A stretch of DNA of 64,000 nucleotides from Bacillus nitratireducens (GTDB taxonomy: Bacteria; Bacillota; Bacilli; Bacillales; Bacillaceae_G). This document shows, piece after piece, positions 47,575 to 55,459 of this stretch; the stretch's first letter is position 1; each line of letters opens with the position of its first letter. The notes below the pieces were generated by a model that saw only the letters and a program-made list of their open reading frames with translations, did no database searches and had not been told where the DNA came from. The DNA lies in contig NZ_MAOC01000069.1 in NCBI RefSeq assembly GCF_001884135.1, positions 62,001-126,000 on the forward strand, in the 5' to 3' direction. A program made the position numbers and the translations under genes.

Positions 47575-47771
47575 TTTGAATCCCCTTTCTGGTTAACAGG
47601 ATCTATTTTATAAATAATCGCTAAGATAGCTGTGGTTATAAGTGACCAGAGTACAATCCAAAAGTGGAAGAATGGCATTCCAAAAACATAAGGACTCACC
47701 TTATTTGTAAATAAAGCACCTGCAATAAATCCCAAAAATGGAATAATGCTAAGCCAATGTATGATTTTCAT
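47571..47771 (-). CDS. DUF3311 small membrane protein
   Basis: 66 residues with two membrane helices and the family pattern PFLGFIAGALFTNKVSPYVFGMPFFHFWIVLW. DUF3311 proteins typically precede SSS symporter genes and may be a small subunit. AGGGGGAT precedes the ATG. It lies 12 bp after the M20 gene and overlaps the symporter start. Confidence 0.85.
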   Translation of the reverse strand: MKIIHWLSIIPFLGFIAGALFTNKVSPYVFGMPFFHFWIVLWSLITTAILAIIYKIDPVNQKGDSK

Positions 47772-47783
47772 ACTTTTATCCCC

Positions 47784-48971
47784 CTAATACGCTAGGTTTA
47801 ACATCTTATAAGTACCGTGCACAAATAACTGTACTCCATATTGTAAAGCTTGTTCATCAATAGTAAATTTTGGATGATGGTGAGGATAGATAATTCCTTT
47901 TTCTTCATTACGAGCCCCTATAAAAATATAAGATGCTGGAGTCATATGTTGATAGGCAGAGAAATCTTCACTCCCCATAATTGGTTTTAAAATCTCTCGA
48001 TTGTTTTCACTAAATATTTCACATACTGTCTCATCCATCAATCTTGTTACTTCTTCATTATTTATAGTCGGAGCATAGCCAAACTGATAATTGAATTCAT
48101 ATGTAGCTCCATGCGCTTCTGTAATTCCTTTTACTATTCGTTCGATAAAAGTTGGAACCTTTTCTCTCAGTTCCGGATTAAAACTTCTAACAGATCCCCC
48201 AATACTTATCTTATCTGGGATAACATTAATCGCACCTCCCGCATTAAACTGAGTCACTGAAATTACAAGCGTTTCCTGAGCATCTCGATATCTCGAAACA
48301 ATGTGTTGGAGATTGGTAACAACCTGAGTCCCAATTACAATGGGGTCAATGGTTAATTCAGGTTGCGATGCGTGTCCTCCTTCACCCAACACCTTAATAT
48401 TAAAAGTATCTGCTCCAGCCATCATTGGACCGTAACTCAAGCCAATCTTCCCCAAAGGAAGCGCCGACGAAAGATGACTTCCAATAATCATATCTACTCC
48501 ATTTAGCACACCAGCTTGCACTAGTTCTTGAGCACCACCAGGTGGGAGTTCTTCAGCGTGTTGAAATATAAAACGCACCTCCCCTTCAATTTGATTTTTT
48601 AATTGTGTAAGAACCCATGCCGTACCCAGTAGTATTGCCGTATGTCCATCATGTCCACAAGCATGCATTACGCCTATCTTCTGTGACACAAAATCAAAAT
48701 CATTCTCCTCCACAATTGGAAGCGCATCCATATCTGCTCTTAATGCAATTACCTTTCCTGGTTGATTACCAATTAAGCGGGCCATAACACTTGTTTTTGT
48801 CGGGCGCGAAATTTCTAAATTACCAAAAGTTTGTAGCGTTTCAAAAACAAATTGTGCAGTATTTTCTTCTTGAAATGATAGTTCAGGGTATTTGTGTAAA
48901 TGTCTCCTCCATCTAACAACTTCGCCTTGAATATTTTCAATTAAATTATGAATTCTTTCTATTTGAGACAC
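47784..48971 (-). CDS. M20-family amidohydrolase (M20D)
   Basis: 395 residues. Metal-binding and catalytic motifs: ALRADMDALPI, MHACGHDGHTAILLG, FIFQHAEELPPGG and MGSEDFSAYQ, with the dimerisation domain between. M20D enzymes cleave N-acyl amino acids, hippurate or IAA-amino acid conjugates in the cytoplasm. It starts at a GTG with AAAGGAGC upstream. It heads the operon with DUF3311 and the SSS symporter. A 30-bp inverted repeat lies about 50 bp upstream, between it and the regulator gene. It looks intact. Confidence 0.88.
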   Translation of the reverse strand: MSQIERIHNLIENIQGEVVRWRRHLHKYPELSFQEENTAQFVFETLQTFGNLEISRPTKTSVMARLIGNQPGKVIALRADMDALPIVEENDFDFVSQKIGVMHACGHDGHTAILLGTAWVLTQLKNQIEGEVRFIFQHAEELPPGGAQELVQAGVLNGVDMIIGSHLSSALPLGKIGLSYGPMMAGADTFNIKVLGEGGHASQPELTIDPIVIGTQVVTNLQHIVSRYRDAQETLVISVTQFNAGGAINVIPDKISIGGSVRSFNPELREKVPTFIERIVKGITEAHGATYEFNYQFGYAPTINNEEVTRLMDETVCEIFSENNREILKPIMGSEDFSAYQHMTPASYIFIGARNEEKGIIYPHHHPKFTIDEQALQYGVQLFVHGTYKMLNLAY

Positions 48972-49021
48972 ATATTTCAGCTCCTTTTCAATTTAAATTT
49001 CATTAGAAATTTTATTTTCGG

Positions 49022-49051
49022 TTCATTTAAGGAAAAAATTCCTTAAATGAA
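49022..49051. promoter_or_regulatory. 30-bp inverted repeat, candidate operator
   Basis: Perfect 11-bp arms TTCATTTAAGG / CCTTAAATGAA around an 8-bp A/T spacer, 50 bp upstream of the M20 gene. It is a candidate binding site for the regulator encoded next door. No T run follows, so a terminator is less likely. Confidence 0.5.
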
Positions 49052-49139
49052 GTATATTAGTTATTTTTATAAATTTCAATATTTTCAGACGAATAAATAT
49101 TATATTCATTACAAAACAAATAAGCACCCTAATGGATGC

Positions 49140-50438
49140 TTATAACAATCGATAAATTTTACTTGGTCTTCCACGTGTAGCATAGGTCTCTTGACCAATA
49201 CATTGTGCCAAATCAACTTCACACATATCCGTAACAATACGTCTCACATTCCGTTCTGTCATCTCAAGATGTGCCGCTAATTCCTTTGTTGTGAAGCAAC
49301 TCCATTTCATTTTATCTATAAGGGCCGATATTTTTTTGTACGTTTTCACACTGATATTCCCTTTTTTTAATTTCTCTAAAAGGACTTCACTTTGGGTACG
49401 ACTTGTAAAGCATAATTCTTTTTTATCACCCGGCGATTCAACAATTTTACCATCATCTTGAACGATTACAATCCCACGCTTCTTCATTCCCTTAGAATGC
49501 TGAATTGCACGAAAAGCATTAATTTCTGCCGAATATGCAGTCTCACCAAAGCCAATTCCAACGGCAACAGTTGTATCTGCTTCAAACGCTAATTTCTGAA
49601 CGGCATCTTGCAGCATCTGTATTTCTCTTTCGATTGCGCCACGAGAACTAAAAATCATATATCTACCGTTTCCCTTATCTGAAAAAGACCCTTTAATTGT
49701 TTCACCAAGCTGAATCAATATTTCTTTCAATCTAATCTCCAAATATTGCAAATGATATGGAGTCTTCATTTCCTCCGCAACTTTATTAAAATACTCAATT
49801 TCAATGATTTCGACACCGATTTGTGCATCTTTAAAATAGGAGGCTTTTACTTTCTCAGAAAGTATTCTAAGCGTCTGTCGAATTTCCATCTTACTCATCG
49901 ACATCTTGTAAGATGGGATTCCATGCTCTCTTAGAGAATCACATACTGATGGGAAACAAGTTAAGGCTCCTGATGTTTTACCTTTTTCCCATAAATCCAT
50001 ATGAAAATTCAATAATTCCTCCATATCAATATCCAAATCAAATACTTTCGTATAAATCTGTGGTTTCTTTATATGTAACTGTGATAAAGCTTCTTCACTA
50101 ATATTATTTAAAGACATAGTATCGATACTTAGTTTCTCAATAATTCTCCCTTGTTCATAGACCATCTCTAATAGAGATTTATACAAACCTGATTCTGTTG
50201 CAGGAACATAAACCATTATTTTATCGGTGCCTATATATTTTTTTGCAATTTCATAGGGAAGTGGCCCTGAAAAAAGCCATGCATGGACATGGGGAACGTG
50301 TTCAATTACAATTTGCTCTATCTCCTCTATTTTTTCATAAGTATAAGGGATAAATTCCAAATCATGTTTGAATTCTTCTACCATGCTTAAAATTTGCTCT
50401 ATAGAACTTTTTAGACCGACTAATCCGATTTTATACAT
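49140..50438 (-). CDS. Transcriptional regulator with C-terminal winged helix and GGDEF-like middle region
   Basis: 432 residues; family not recognised. An N-terminal alpha/beta region resembles sensor domains (MYKIGLVGLKSSIEQILSMV, HAWLFSGPLPYEIAKKY). A middle part has a nucleotidyl-cyclase-like layout (FSDKGNGRYMIFSSRGAIE, TTVAVGIGFGETAYSAEINA) without a GGDEF active site. The C-terminus is a winged helix (FTTKELAAHLEMTERNVRRIV, RGRPSKIYRLL). It lies upstream of the M20/DUF3311/SSS operon on the same strand and likely regulates it. A short hairpin overlaps its stop codon (49113-49140). Confidence 0.65.
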   Translation of the reverse strand: MYKIGLVGLKSSIEQILSMVEEFKHDLEFIPYTYEKIEEIEQIVIEHVPHVHAWLFSGPLPYEIAKKYIGTDKIMVYVPATESGLYKSLLEMVYEQGRIIEKLSIDTMSLNNISEEALSQLHIKKPQIYTKVFDLDIDMEELLNFHMDLWEKGKTSGALTCFPSVCDSLREHGIPSYKMSMSKMEIRQTLRILSEKVKASYFKDAQIGVEIIEIEYFNKVAEEMKTPYHLQYLEIRLKEILIQLGETIKGSFSDKGNGRYMIFSSRGAIEREIQMLQDAVQKLAFEADTTVAVGIGFGETAYSAEINAFRAIQHSKGMKKRGIVIVQDDGKIVESPGDKKELCFTSRTQSEVLLEKLKKGNISVKTYKKISALIDKMKWSCFTTKELAAHLEMTERNVRRIVTDMCEVDLAQCIGQETYATRGRPSKIYRLL

Positions 50439-50810
50439 ACTATATTCACTGCCTTTACAATATACTCTTGTAGGCTATACCTCACATTTTATAGGATACA
50501 TATAGTATACTAAAAAACCTAGACTTACGCTTGCCAAACATTCATCTCTCACCTGAAGTTCCTGTTTTATACCTTTACATTTCCCAATAGAGAATCCTTT
50601 CTCAAAAGTATTTTTTAGGACTTCAGATATACCTTTTGCATAATCTGGCATACAAGCACATGCAATTCATCTAACTTCTTCCAACAATCTTCAACATCAG
50701 CTGACCATTTCCCCCGAGCTATACATGAGATAAAAAGGTGTAAGAAATTAATCTACTAACCTCCTTTCGCCTTCTCTCTTACTCTCTAACAATACCCAAT
50801 TCTGGTTCGA
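50439..50810. other. Intergenic region with degenerate minus-strand frames
   Basis: Two overlapping minus-strand frames read like broken coding sequence: ADVEDCWKKLDELHVLVCQ, and in another frame SEVLKNTFEKGFSIGKCKG. They lack starts and ribosome sites. I cannot name the ancestor. Confidence 0.35.
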
Positions 50811-50852
50811 AAATAAGCCCAAAGAATTAATTAATTCCTTGGGCTTATTTTT
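50811..50852. terminator. Strong terminator hairpin
   Basis: A nearly perfect 20-bp stem (AAATAAGCCCAAaGAATTAA and complement) with a T run, at the end of the 50857 ORF on the minus strand. Confidence 0.85.
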
Positions 50853-50856
50853 AAAG

Positions 50857-51057
50857 TTAGGAAGCTACATTCTTTCTTTCTATTAATAATTTCACAGAAC
50901 ATGACCATCGACATGTATAGCGAAAGACACTTTTCCTAATCCACAAGATTTCAAAGCCTTCGTCTTGACTCACGTTTAGTAACAGGCATCGAAACCACTC
51001 ATTATTGATGACTGCAAAAAACTTGTCTTCCTCAACCATAAATCTTTTATATTTCAA
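50857..51057 (-). CDS. Short ORF of uncertain status (66 aa)
   Basis: Opens at a TTG without a ribosome site, next to an IS6-type end. It reads EDKFFAVINNEWFRCLLLNV, then EGFEILWIRKSVF. It ends right before a strong terminator, which suggests it is the 3' end of a gene truncated by IS6 activity. Family unknown. Confidence 0.3.
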   Translation of the reverse strand: MKYKRFMVEEDKFFAVINNEWFRCLLLNVSQDEGFEILWIRKSVFRYTCRWSCSVKLLIERKNVAS

Positions 51058-51058
51058 T

Positions 51059-51074
51059 TAACTTTGCAACAGAA
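51059..51074. repeat. IS6-type terminal repeat remnant
   Basis: TAACTTTGCAACAGAA matches the inner part of the IS240-type end also seen at 26453. Confidence 0.5.
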
Positions 51075-51093
51075 GTTTATAAAGCATATCGAA

Positions 51094-52908
51094 TTATTGA
51101 TTCACAGCTTTGACTACAAGTGCTGCGTATGCTTCTGCACCTACTTTGGTTAAATGCACACCATCAGATGCAAAGTAGTCTCTCTTTCCAGCACTTGCTA
51201 CATACCAATCGACTAGATTTACATTCGGATATTTAGATGCTGTCACTTTCAATCTCTCATTCACGATTGATTCCCACGGACGTGGTACCCTCGTATTAAT
51301 AAATATCATTTTACGTTCATTTCCAATTAATTCTATTAATGATACAAGTTGCTCCGTAGTAAAGGCTCCATTTGTACCTAACCCAATAATGACATAGTTT
51401 CCTAAATTCCCTTCATTTTTTAACTGTTCAACTACAGGAATCGCTTTTGACAGCTGGCGACCAATTTGTGCATCAATCCTAATATCAGGAAAAGCATTTT
51501 TTAAATATGGAGCAATATCAATCATAACGGAATCGCCTATCGCTGTAACGTTGGGAGAACTTTTAGGTTGCACAGAATTTACTTCTTTTGATTCTTCTTG
51601 ATTTTTGGGCGTCTCTTGAGCTGGATTTTCCCGAATTGCAACTGGATGTTTCGCTGGTTGTGTTTGTACTGCTTCCACCTTATCTAGTTGAGGATTCTCC
51701 TTAGCCTTACTAACTTTTGATAACCCAAAAACGGCTATTGACGAAACGAATACTGCACAAATTAAAGCTAACTTAACACTTAAAGCGACATTTTGAAGCC
51801 TTAAATTCTTAAATTGAATATTTCGGAGCGCACCTTGTCGGATTGGTTTTTCAATATACTTCCATGAAATTTGCGCAATCATTATAATTAGAATAAATTG
51901 AAGAATTGCTCTTATTAGTGAAAAATCTCCAGCATTTACTTTTGGAGTCGTCAATGTAAGAATTGGATAATGCCAAAGATATATGCCATACGACCTTATT
52001 CCTATCCAACGTAAAGGTCTAAATCGTAAAAATTGAGCGATACGGCTCGCTGGATGAGCAAGATTTGCCACTAACAATGCTGTTGCAATTGATAAGAGAA
52101 CCATTCCTCCATTGTATAGAAACGGATCATATTGATTCGTCTTCCAAAACATAAGTAATATAATAATAAGAGCAGTTCCTCCCACTACATCAAGAATGAG
52201 ACGCGCCTTTGGAATAATTTTATTTGCAAGCCTATTGCTTGGCCAAATTAAGGCAAGTGCCGCTCCAATAAGTAAGGAAAAGGCCCTCGTATCTGTGCCA
52301 TAATAAATTCTACTCGGATCAGCTCCAGGTTCATACAAAATTGCCATCGCTAAAGCTGAAGCAACAGCTCCCAGACAAATCAATAAAATCATACGGGATT
52401 GTTTTTTTATGTGGTAAAGTCCTAAACTAATGATAAACGGCCAGACAACATAGAATTGTTCCTCAACTGCTAACGACCAAAAATGATTCAATGGAGAAAG
52501 CTGGTTAAAATTATCAAAGTACGATAATTTATGATAAATATACCACCAGTTACTAACATAAAATAACGCCGCTAATGAATCTCCACGCATTTTCTCAAGT
52601 AAAGAGCTATGAAAAATCGTAATCCAGGCCAACGTTATAACGAGCATAACAAACATTGCTGGAAGCAATCTCCTTGCCCTACTAAGCCAGAATTTCTTCA
52701 AATCAATTCTCTTATTTCTCTTCCACTCCATCGCTAGAATATCTGTAATTAAATAACCTGAGAGTACAAAAAATACAGTAACCCCTAAAAATCCTCCAGG
52801 CATCCAATTAAAATTAATATGATACAAAATAACACCTAGTATAGCTAGGCCCCTTAGACTGTCCAATCCAACCATATAACGACTATTTTTTTCAAAAGGT
52901 TTAGTCAC
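51094..52908 (-). CDS. OatA-like acyltransferase with C-terminal SGNH domain
   Basis: 604 residues. An Acyltransferase_3 membrane part (about 1-370, ten to eleven helices) has GLDSLRGLAILGVILYH, FFVLSGYLITDIL and HFWSLAVEEQFYVVWP. A linker (about 395-450) and an extracellular SGNH domain follow, with TAIGDSVMIDIAPYL (Ser), GLGTNGAFT (Asn) and SDGVHLTKVGAEAY (Asp/His). OatA enzymes O-acetylate peptidoglycan MurNAc and raise lysozyme resistance. It starts at a GTG with AGAGGTG. Monocistronic. The gene looks intact. Confidence 0.88.
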   Translation of the reverse strand: MTKPFEKNSRYMVGLDSLRGLAILGVILYHINFNWMPGGFLGVTVFFVLSGYLITDILAMEWKRNKRIDLKKFWLSRARRLLPAMFVMLVITLAWITIFHSSLLEKMRGDSLAALFYVSNWWYIYHKLSYFDNFNQLSPLNHFWSLAVEEQFYVVWPFIISLGLYHIKKQSRMILLICLGAVASALAMAILYEPGADPSRIYYGTDTRAFSLLIGAALALIWPSNRLANKIIPKARLILDVVGGTALIIILLMFWKTNQYDPFLYNGGMVLLSIATALLVANLAHPASRIAQFLRFRPLRWIGIRSYGIYLWHYPILTLTTPKVNAGDFSLIRAILQFILIIMIAQISWKYIEKPIRQGALRNIQFKNLRLQNVALSVKLALICAVFVSSIAVFGLSKVSKAKENPQLDKVEAVQTQPAKHPVAIRENPAQETPKNQEESKEVNSVQPKSSPNVTAIGDSVMIDIAPYLKNAFPDIRIDAQIGRQLSKAIPVVEQLKNEGNLGNYVIIGLGTNGAFTTEQLVSLIELIGNERKMIFINTRVPRPWESIVNERLKVTASKYPNVNLVDWYVASAGKRDYFASDGVHLTKVGAEAYAALVVKAVNQ

Positions 52909-52967
52909 CTACAATCACCTCTATTTCTTGGAAATTAGGTAAATAATAGCGGTATAATATGCTATTA

Positions 52968-53020
52968 ATTTCCCGCCTACTCACTTCGCGTTCCTTGAGG
53001 AAGGATTCTTCTTGGCTAAA
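52968..53020. repeat. About 52-bp dispersed repeat, copy 2
   Basis: Inverted copy of 45057-45108 (CGCGTTCCTTGAGGAAGGA core). It directly abuts, and overlaps the open frame of, the IS6 fragment at 52981-53346, so it marks where that transposase was truncated. Confidence 0.6.
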
Positions 53021-53346
53021 ATGATAAAACGATGATTTTGTTCTACTATGTTAATTAAATATTTTATCCTTCGGGTTTTGGTGCCCATTGATATCCTTTT
53101 TTCTTCCTTCAACTGTTCGATAGCAATTGGATAAGCAGGACTCTTATCGCCTGTTATAACACGAGGCTTTGAAACATGAAAAGACTGCAAAGCTTTCTTG
53201 AAAAAGCACTTTGCAGCCTTATAATTTCTAGATTTACTCAAATAAAAGTCAATCGTGTTTCCTTCAGAATCAACGGCACAATATAAATACATCCACCGTC
53301 CTTTTATTTTTATGTATGTTTCGTCCACTCTCCATGAGTTATTCAT
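52981..53346 (-). pseudogene. Truncated IS6-family transposase
   Basis: 121 codons covering the DDE core: NSWRVDETYIKIKGRWMYLY, VITGDKSPAYP and YLINIVEQNHRFI. The N-terminal third is missing upstream of NNSW. The C-terminus is replaced by the 52-bp repeat. No terminal repeats found. Not functional. Confidence 0.85.
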
Positions 53347-53661
53347 TCGTTTGAGATGACGCCAAATTCATGCTATCGGTAAAATGATATATGTTGTAAA
53401 GAACAAGACACTAAAACATCTGAACACGAACCTATACGGTCTGTCGTAAGTGTGGTGATGGCACACCCCAACCTTGCACGTCAGCGATACCAGAAATGGA
53501 ATTCGCCTTTGGTAGCAAGAATCCTACTGATGTTAGTCAGCTTGCCCCTTTAGGCATGAGAGTGTCAACTCAAACATCATATAGAACCAAGTTTATTTTA
53601 TCTAGACTATAATAGCTTAGTCGCTCACAACAAGAGAGGAGAGCATTTACATTTTGCTTAT
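53347..53661. other. Unassigned stretch
   Basis: A plus-strand frame without a start reads TVCRKCGDGTPQPCTSAIPE then FGSKNPTDVSQLAPLG, ending near 53612. The Cys pairs hint at a decayed zinc-ribbon protein, perhaps a transposase tail. I cannot name it. Confidence 0.3.
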
Positions 53662-54402
53662 TTATTTTACCACTTGAACAGATACTGGTTTCCAGCCCTG
53701 ATTCTCTACCCAATCAATATCAATCTTATATTTTTTATTACTTTGCTTATCTCGTACATTACCGTAGGCTTTATTATTACCATTATTCCCAATAAAATCA
53801 AAAATCAATTGACTCTCTGGAACATCAACAGCATAAGAAATTGCTTTTTTCATCTCATTCCAATCTACTGTTCCTTCTTTAAATTGCATTGCAGGTTTTG
53901 CTCCTTGCTCTGTACCAATTGCCTTCCAAGAAGAATTAGTTTGAGAACCCTTTTCTTGAGATATCGTTTTTTCTCCCTCTTTATTTTCATTTTCGTTCGT
54001 TTTTACAGGTTCTTCTATTTTTTGTTTCTCTTCTAAATGTGCTGTTTCTTTATCTTCGTTTTTCTTTTCTTCTACCTTTGTCGCCTTTTTATCTTCGTTC
54101 TCCTTCTCTTCTATCTTTGCTGCTTCTTTATCTTCGTTCTTCTTCTCTTCTATCTTTGCTGCTTCTTTATCTTCGTTTTTCTTTTCTTCTATCTTTGCTG
54201 CTTCTTTATCTTCGTTCTTCTTCTCTTCTATCTTTGTTACTTTCTTTTCTTGAGCAATTGCTTTCTTTGATGTATCAGAAGTGAAAAACAACTGATACGT
54301 CACTATGCCAACTGTTACTATTACCACACTAAATGCGATATTAAATATCCCCTTATTACGACGATTTTGTTGTTTTGCTTGAAACCTGCTTCCTTGTCCC
54401 AT
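53662..54402 (-). CDS. YrrS/DUF1510-family membrane-anchored protein with Lys/Glu repeats
   Basis: 246 residues. A basic N-terminus (QGSRFQAKQQNRRNKG), one membrane helix (about 19-40), a highly charged extracellular linker of five tandem 13-residue units (KIEEKKNEDKEAA type, residues 56-120), then a conserved C-terminal domain (SSWKAIGTEQGAKPAMQF, DWNEMKKAISYAVDVPESQL, WVENQGWKPVSVQVV). In B. subtilis yrrS neighbours a penicillin-binding protein gene; here no wall gene is adjacent. ACGGAGG precedes the ATG. The repeated linker is likely to vary in copy number between strains. Confidence 0.8.
   Translation of the reverse strand: MGQGSRFQAKQQNRRNKGIFNIAFSVVIVTVGIVTYQLFFTSDTSKKAIAQEKKVTKIEEKKNEDKEAAKIEEKKNEDKEAAKIEEKKNEDKEAAKIEEKENEDKKATKVEEKKNEDKETAHLEEKQKIEEPVKTNENENKEGEKTISQEKGSQTNSSWKAIGTEQGAKPAMQFKEGTVDWNEMKKAISYAVDVPESQLIFDFIGNNGNNKAYGNVRDKQSNKKYKIDIDWVENQGWKPVSVQVVK
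54043..54237. repeat. Five tandem 39-bp units in the YrrS-like gene
   Basis: Each unit encodes TKIEEKKNEDKEA with small changes. Units two and three are almost identical in DNA. Because 39 is a multiple of three, gain or loss of units keeps the frame. Confidence 0.85.
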
Positions 54403-55019
54403 TTTTCAAACCTCCGTGTTTATTTTCGCAACTAATCTTTACGTATTCTTCCTAAGAATCTTAATATTTTTATTAAATAATGAAAATATTAAGGTTTGTG
54501 CGTTTTCAAGTATCTGATATATGTTATTCAAAAATAGTTTAATAAATTAAAGATTAATAAGCCTCTTCTTCACCGATTTATAATTTTTAAAATCAACTGC
54601 CCTCTTTAGTTTGCGCTTTCTAATGGATATGCCGTGAAACCAAAAGAGATTTCATCTTCTTTTCAGAATAACTTTCGTCACTAGGGAATTCTATTATTCC
54701 TAATCTAACCTTTAATTCGCTTTCATGACAAAACGATTCTTTATGAAGCCCCCTTATCTTTTGTATAAAGCGCTTTTATTTTTTTCAACATAGAGCAATA
54801 TTTCTTTGTTTATAACCTTCTTAAAAGCTTCTTCTCTACTGTAAAAGTCTTTTAAACTATACAATCCATATCATTTAATATGTAACGTTTCTATTAATTA
54901 CACCTCGTTTTCCAGATAATAACGTTATTTCTGAATGTTTGATTTATTATGAATACACATTCCTACTTACTTGAATTATAAATTGCGCTTATCTATAATA
55001 CATTTTATTATTAATAACT
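54403..55019. other. Intergenic region with a decayed minus-strand gene
   Basis: Around 54600-54850 the minus strand reads FYSREEAFKKVINKEILLYV and, after a break, KESFCHESELKVRLGIIEF then DESYSEKKMKSLLVSRH. This looks like one former gene with frameshifts. The family is not recognised. Nothing else is seen. Confidence 0.35.
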
Positions 55020-55208
55020 TCAATAATGAATATGTACATATTTCTTTTTATAACTCAACTCCTTCAAATCGTATTTTTCTAGAGTTTGCTGCAATTCATT
55101 TTGTTCATATGGAATATGTTTATCTGTCTGTACATCTTCAACATCTCCTCCACCTGCTAATAATCTCTTGTACTTAAAAGAGTGCCCTGTTAATAATGGT
55201 GTAATCAT
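55020..55208 (-). CDS. Small hypothetical protein (62 aa)
   Basis: Opens MITPLLTGHSFKYKRLLAGG, then EDVQTDKHIPYEQNELQQTLEKYDLKE. AAGGAAGG lies 9 bases before the ATG. The composition looks coding and no membrane segment is present. It could be a short real gene or a truncated one. It is divergent from the phospholipase gene. No family recognised. Confidence 0.4.
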   Translation of the reverse strand: MITPLLTGHSFKYKRLLAGGGDVEDVQTDKHIPYEQNELQQTLEKYDLKELSYKKKYVHIHY

Positions 55209-55367
55209 TTTGTATGGCCTTCCTTTTGTTTGATTACTTGTATCATAAACAAGTATCTGAAGTTGATATGTAGTCTACTTTACTGATAAAACTAACAAAT
55301 AAATAAGGAAACCTACATGTTCGTAATAGTGATTTTTAAATTATATATATTCATATGAATTTATTAA

Positions 55368-55383
55368 TATGTAATATTGCATA
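55368..55383 (+). promoter_or_regulatory. PlcR box
   Basis: TATGTAATATTGCATA matches the PlcR consensus TATGNAN4TNCATA at every fixed position. It lies 77 bp upstream of the phospholipase ATG. Confidence 0.9.
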
Positions 55384-55459
55384 TTAGGGGTTGCCTGTAT
55401 CTTTATGATATTGCTGTATTTATAATACTTATATCTTCATGCTTAGAAAGGAATAAAAA

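Noticed and set aside
54037-54284. Two long plus-strand ORFs over the YrrS-like repeat region
   Set aside because: They are antisense shadows of the tandem 39-bp repeats and have no start signals of their own.
54971-55177. 68-residue plus-strand ORF
   Set aside because: It overlaps the minus-strand ORF at 55020-55208, which has a better ribosome site and composition.
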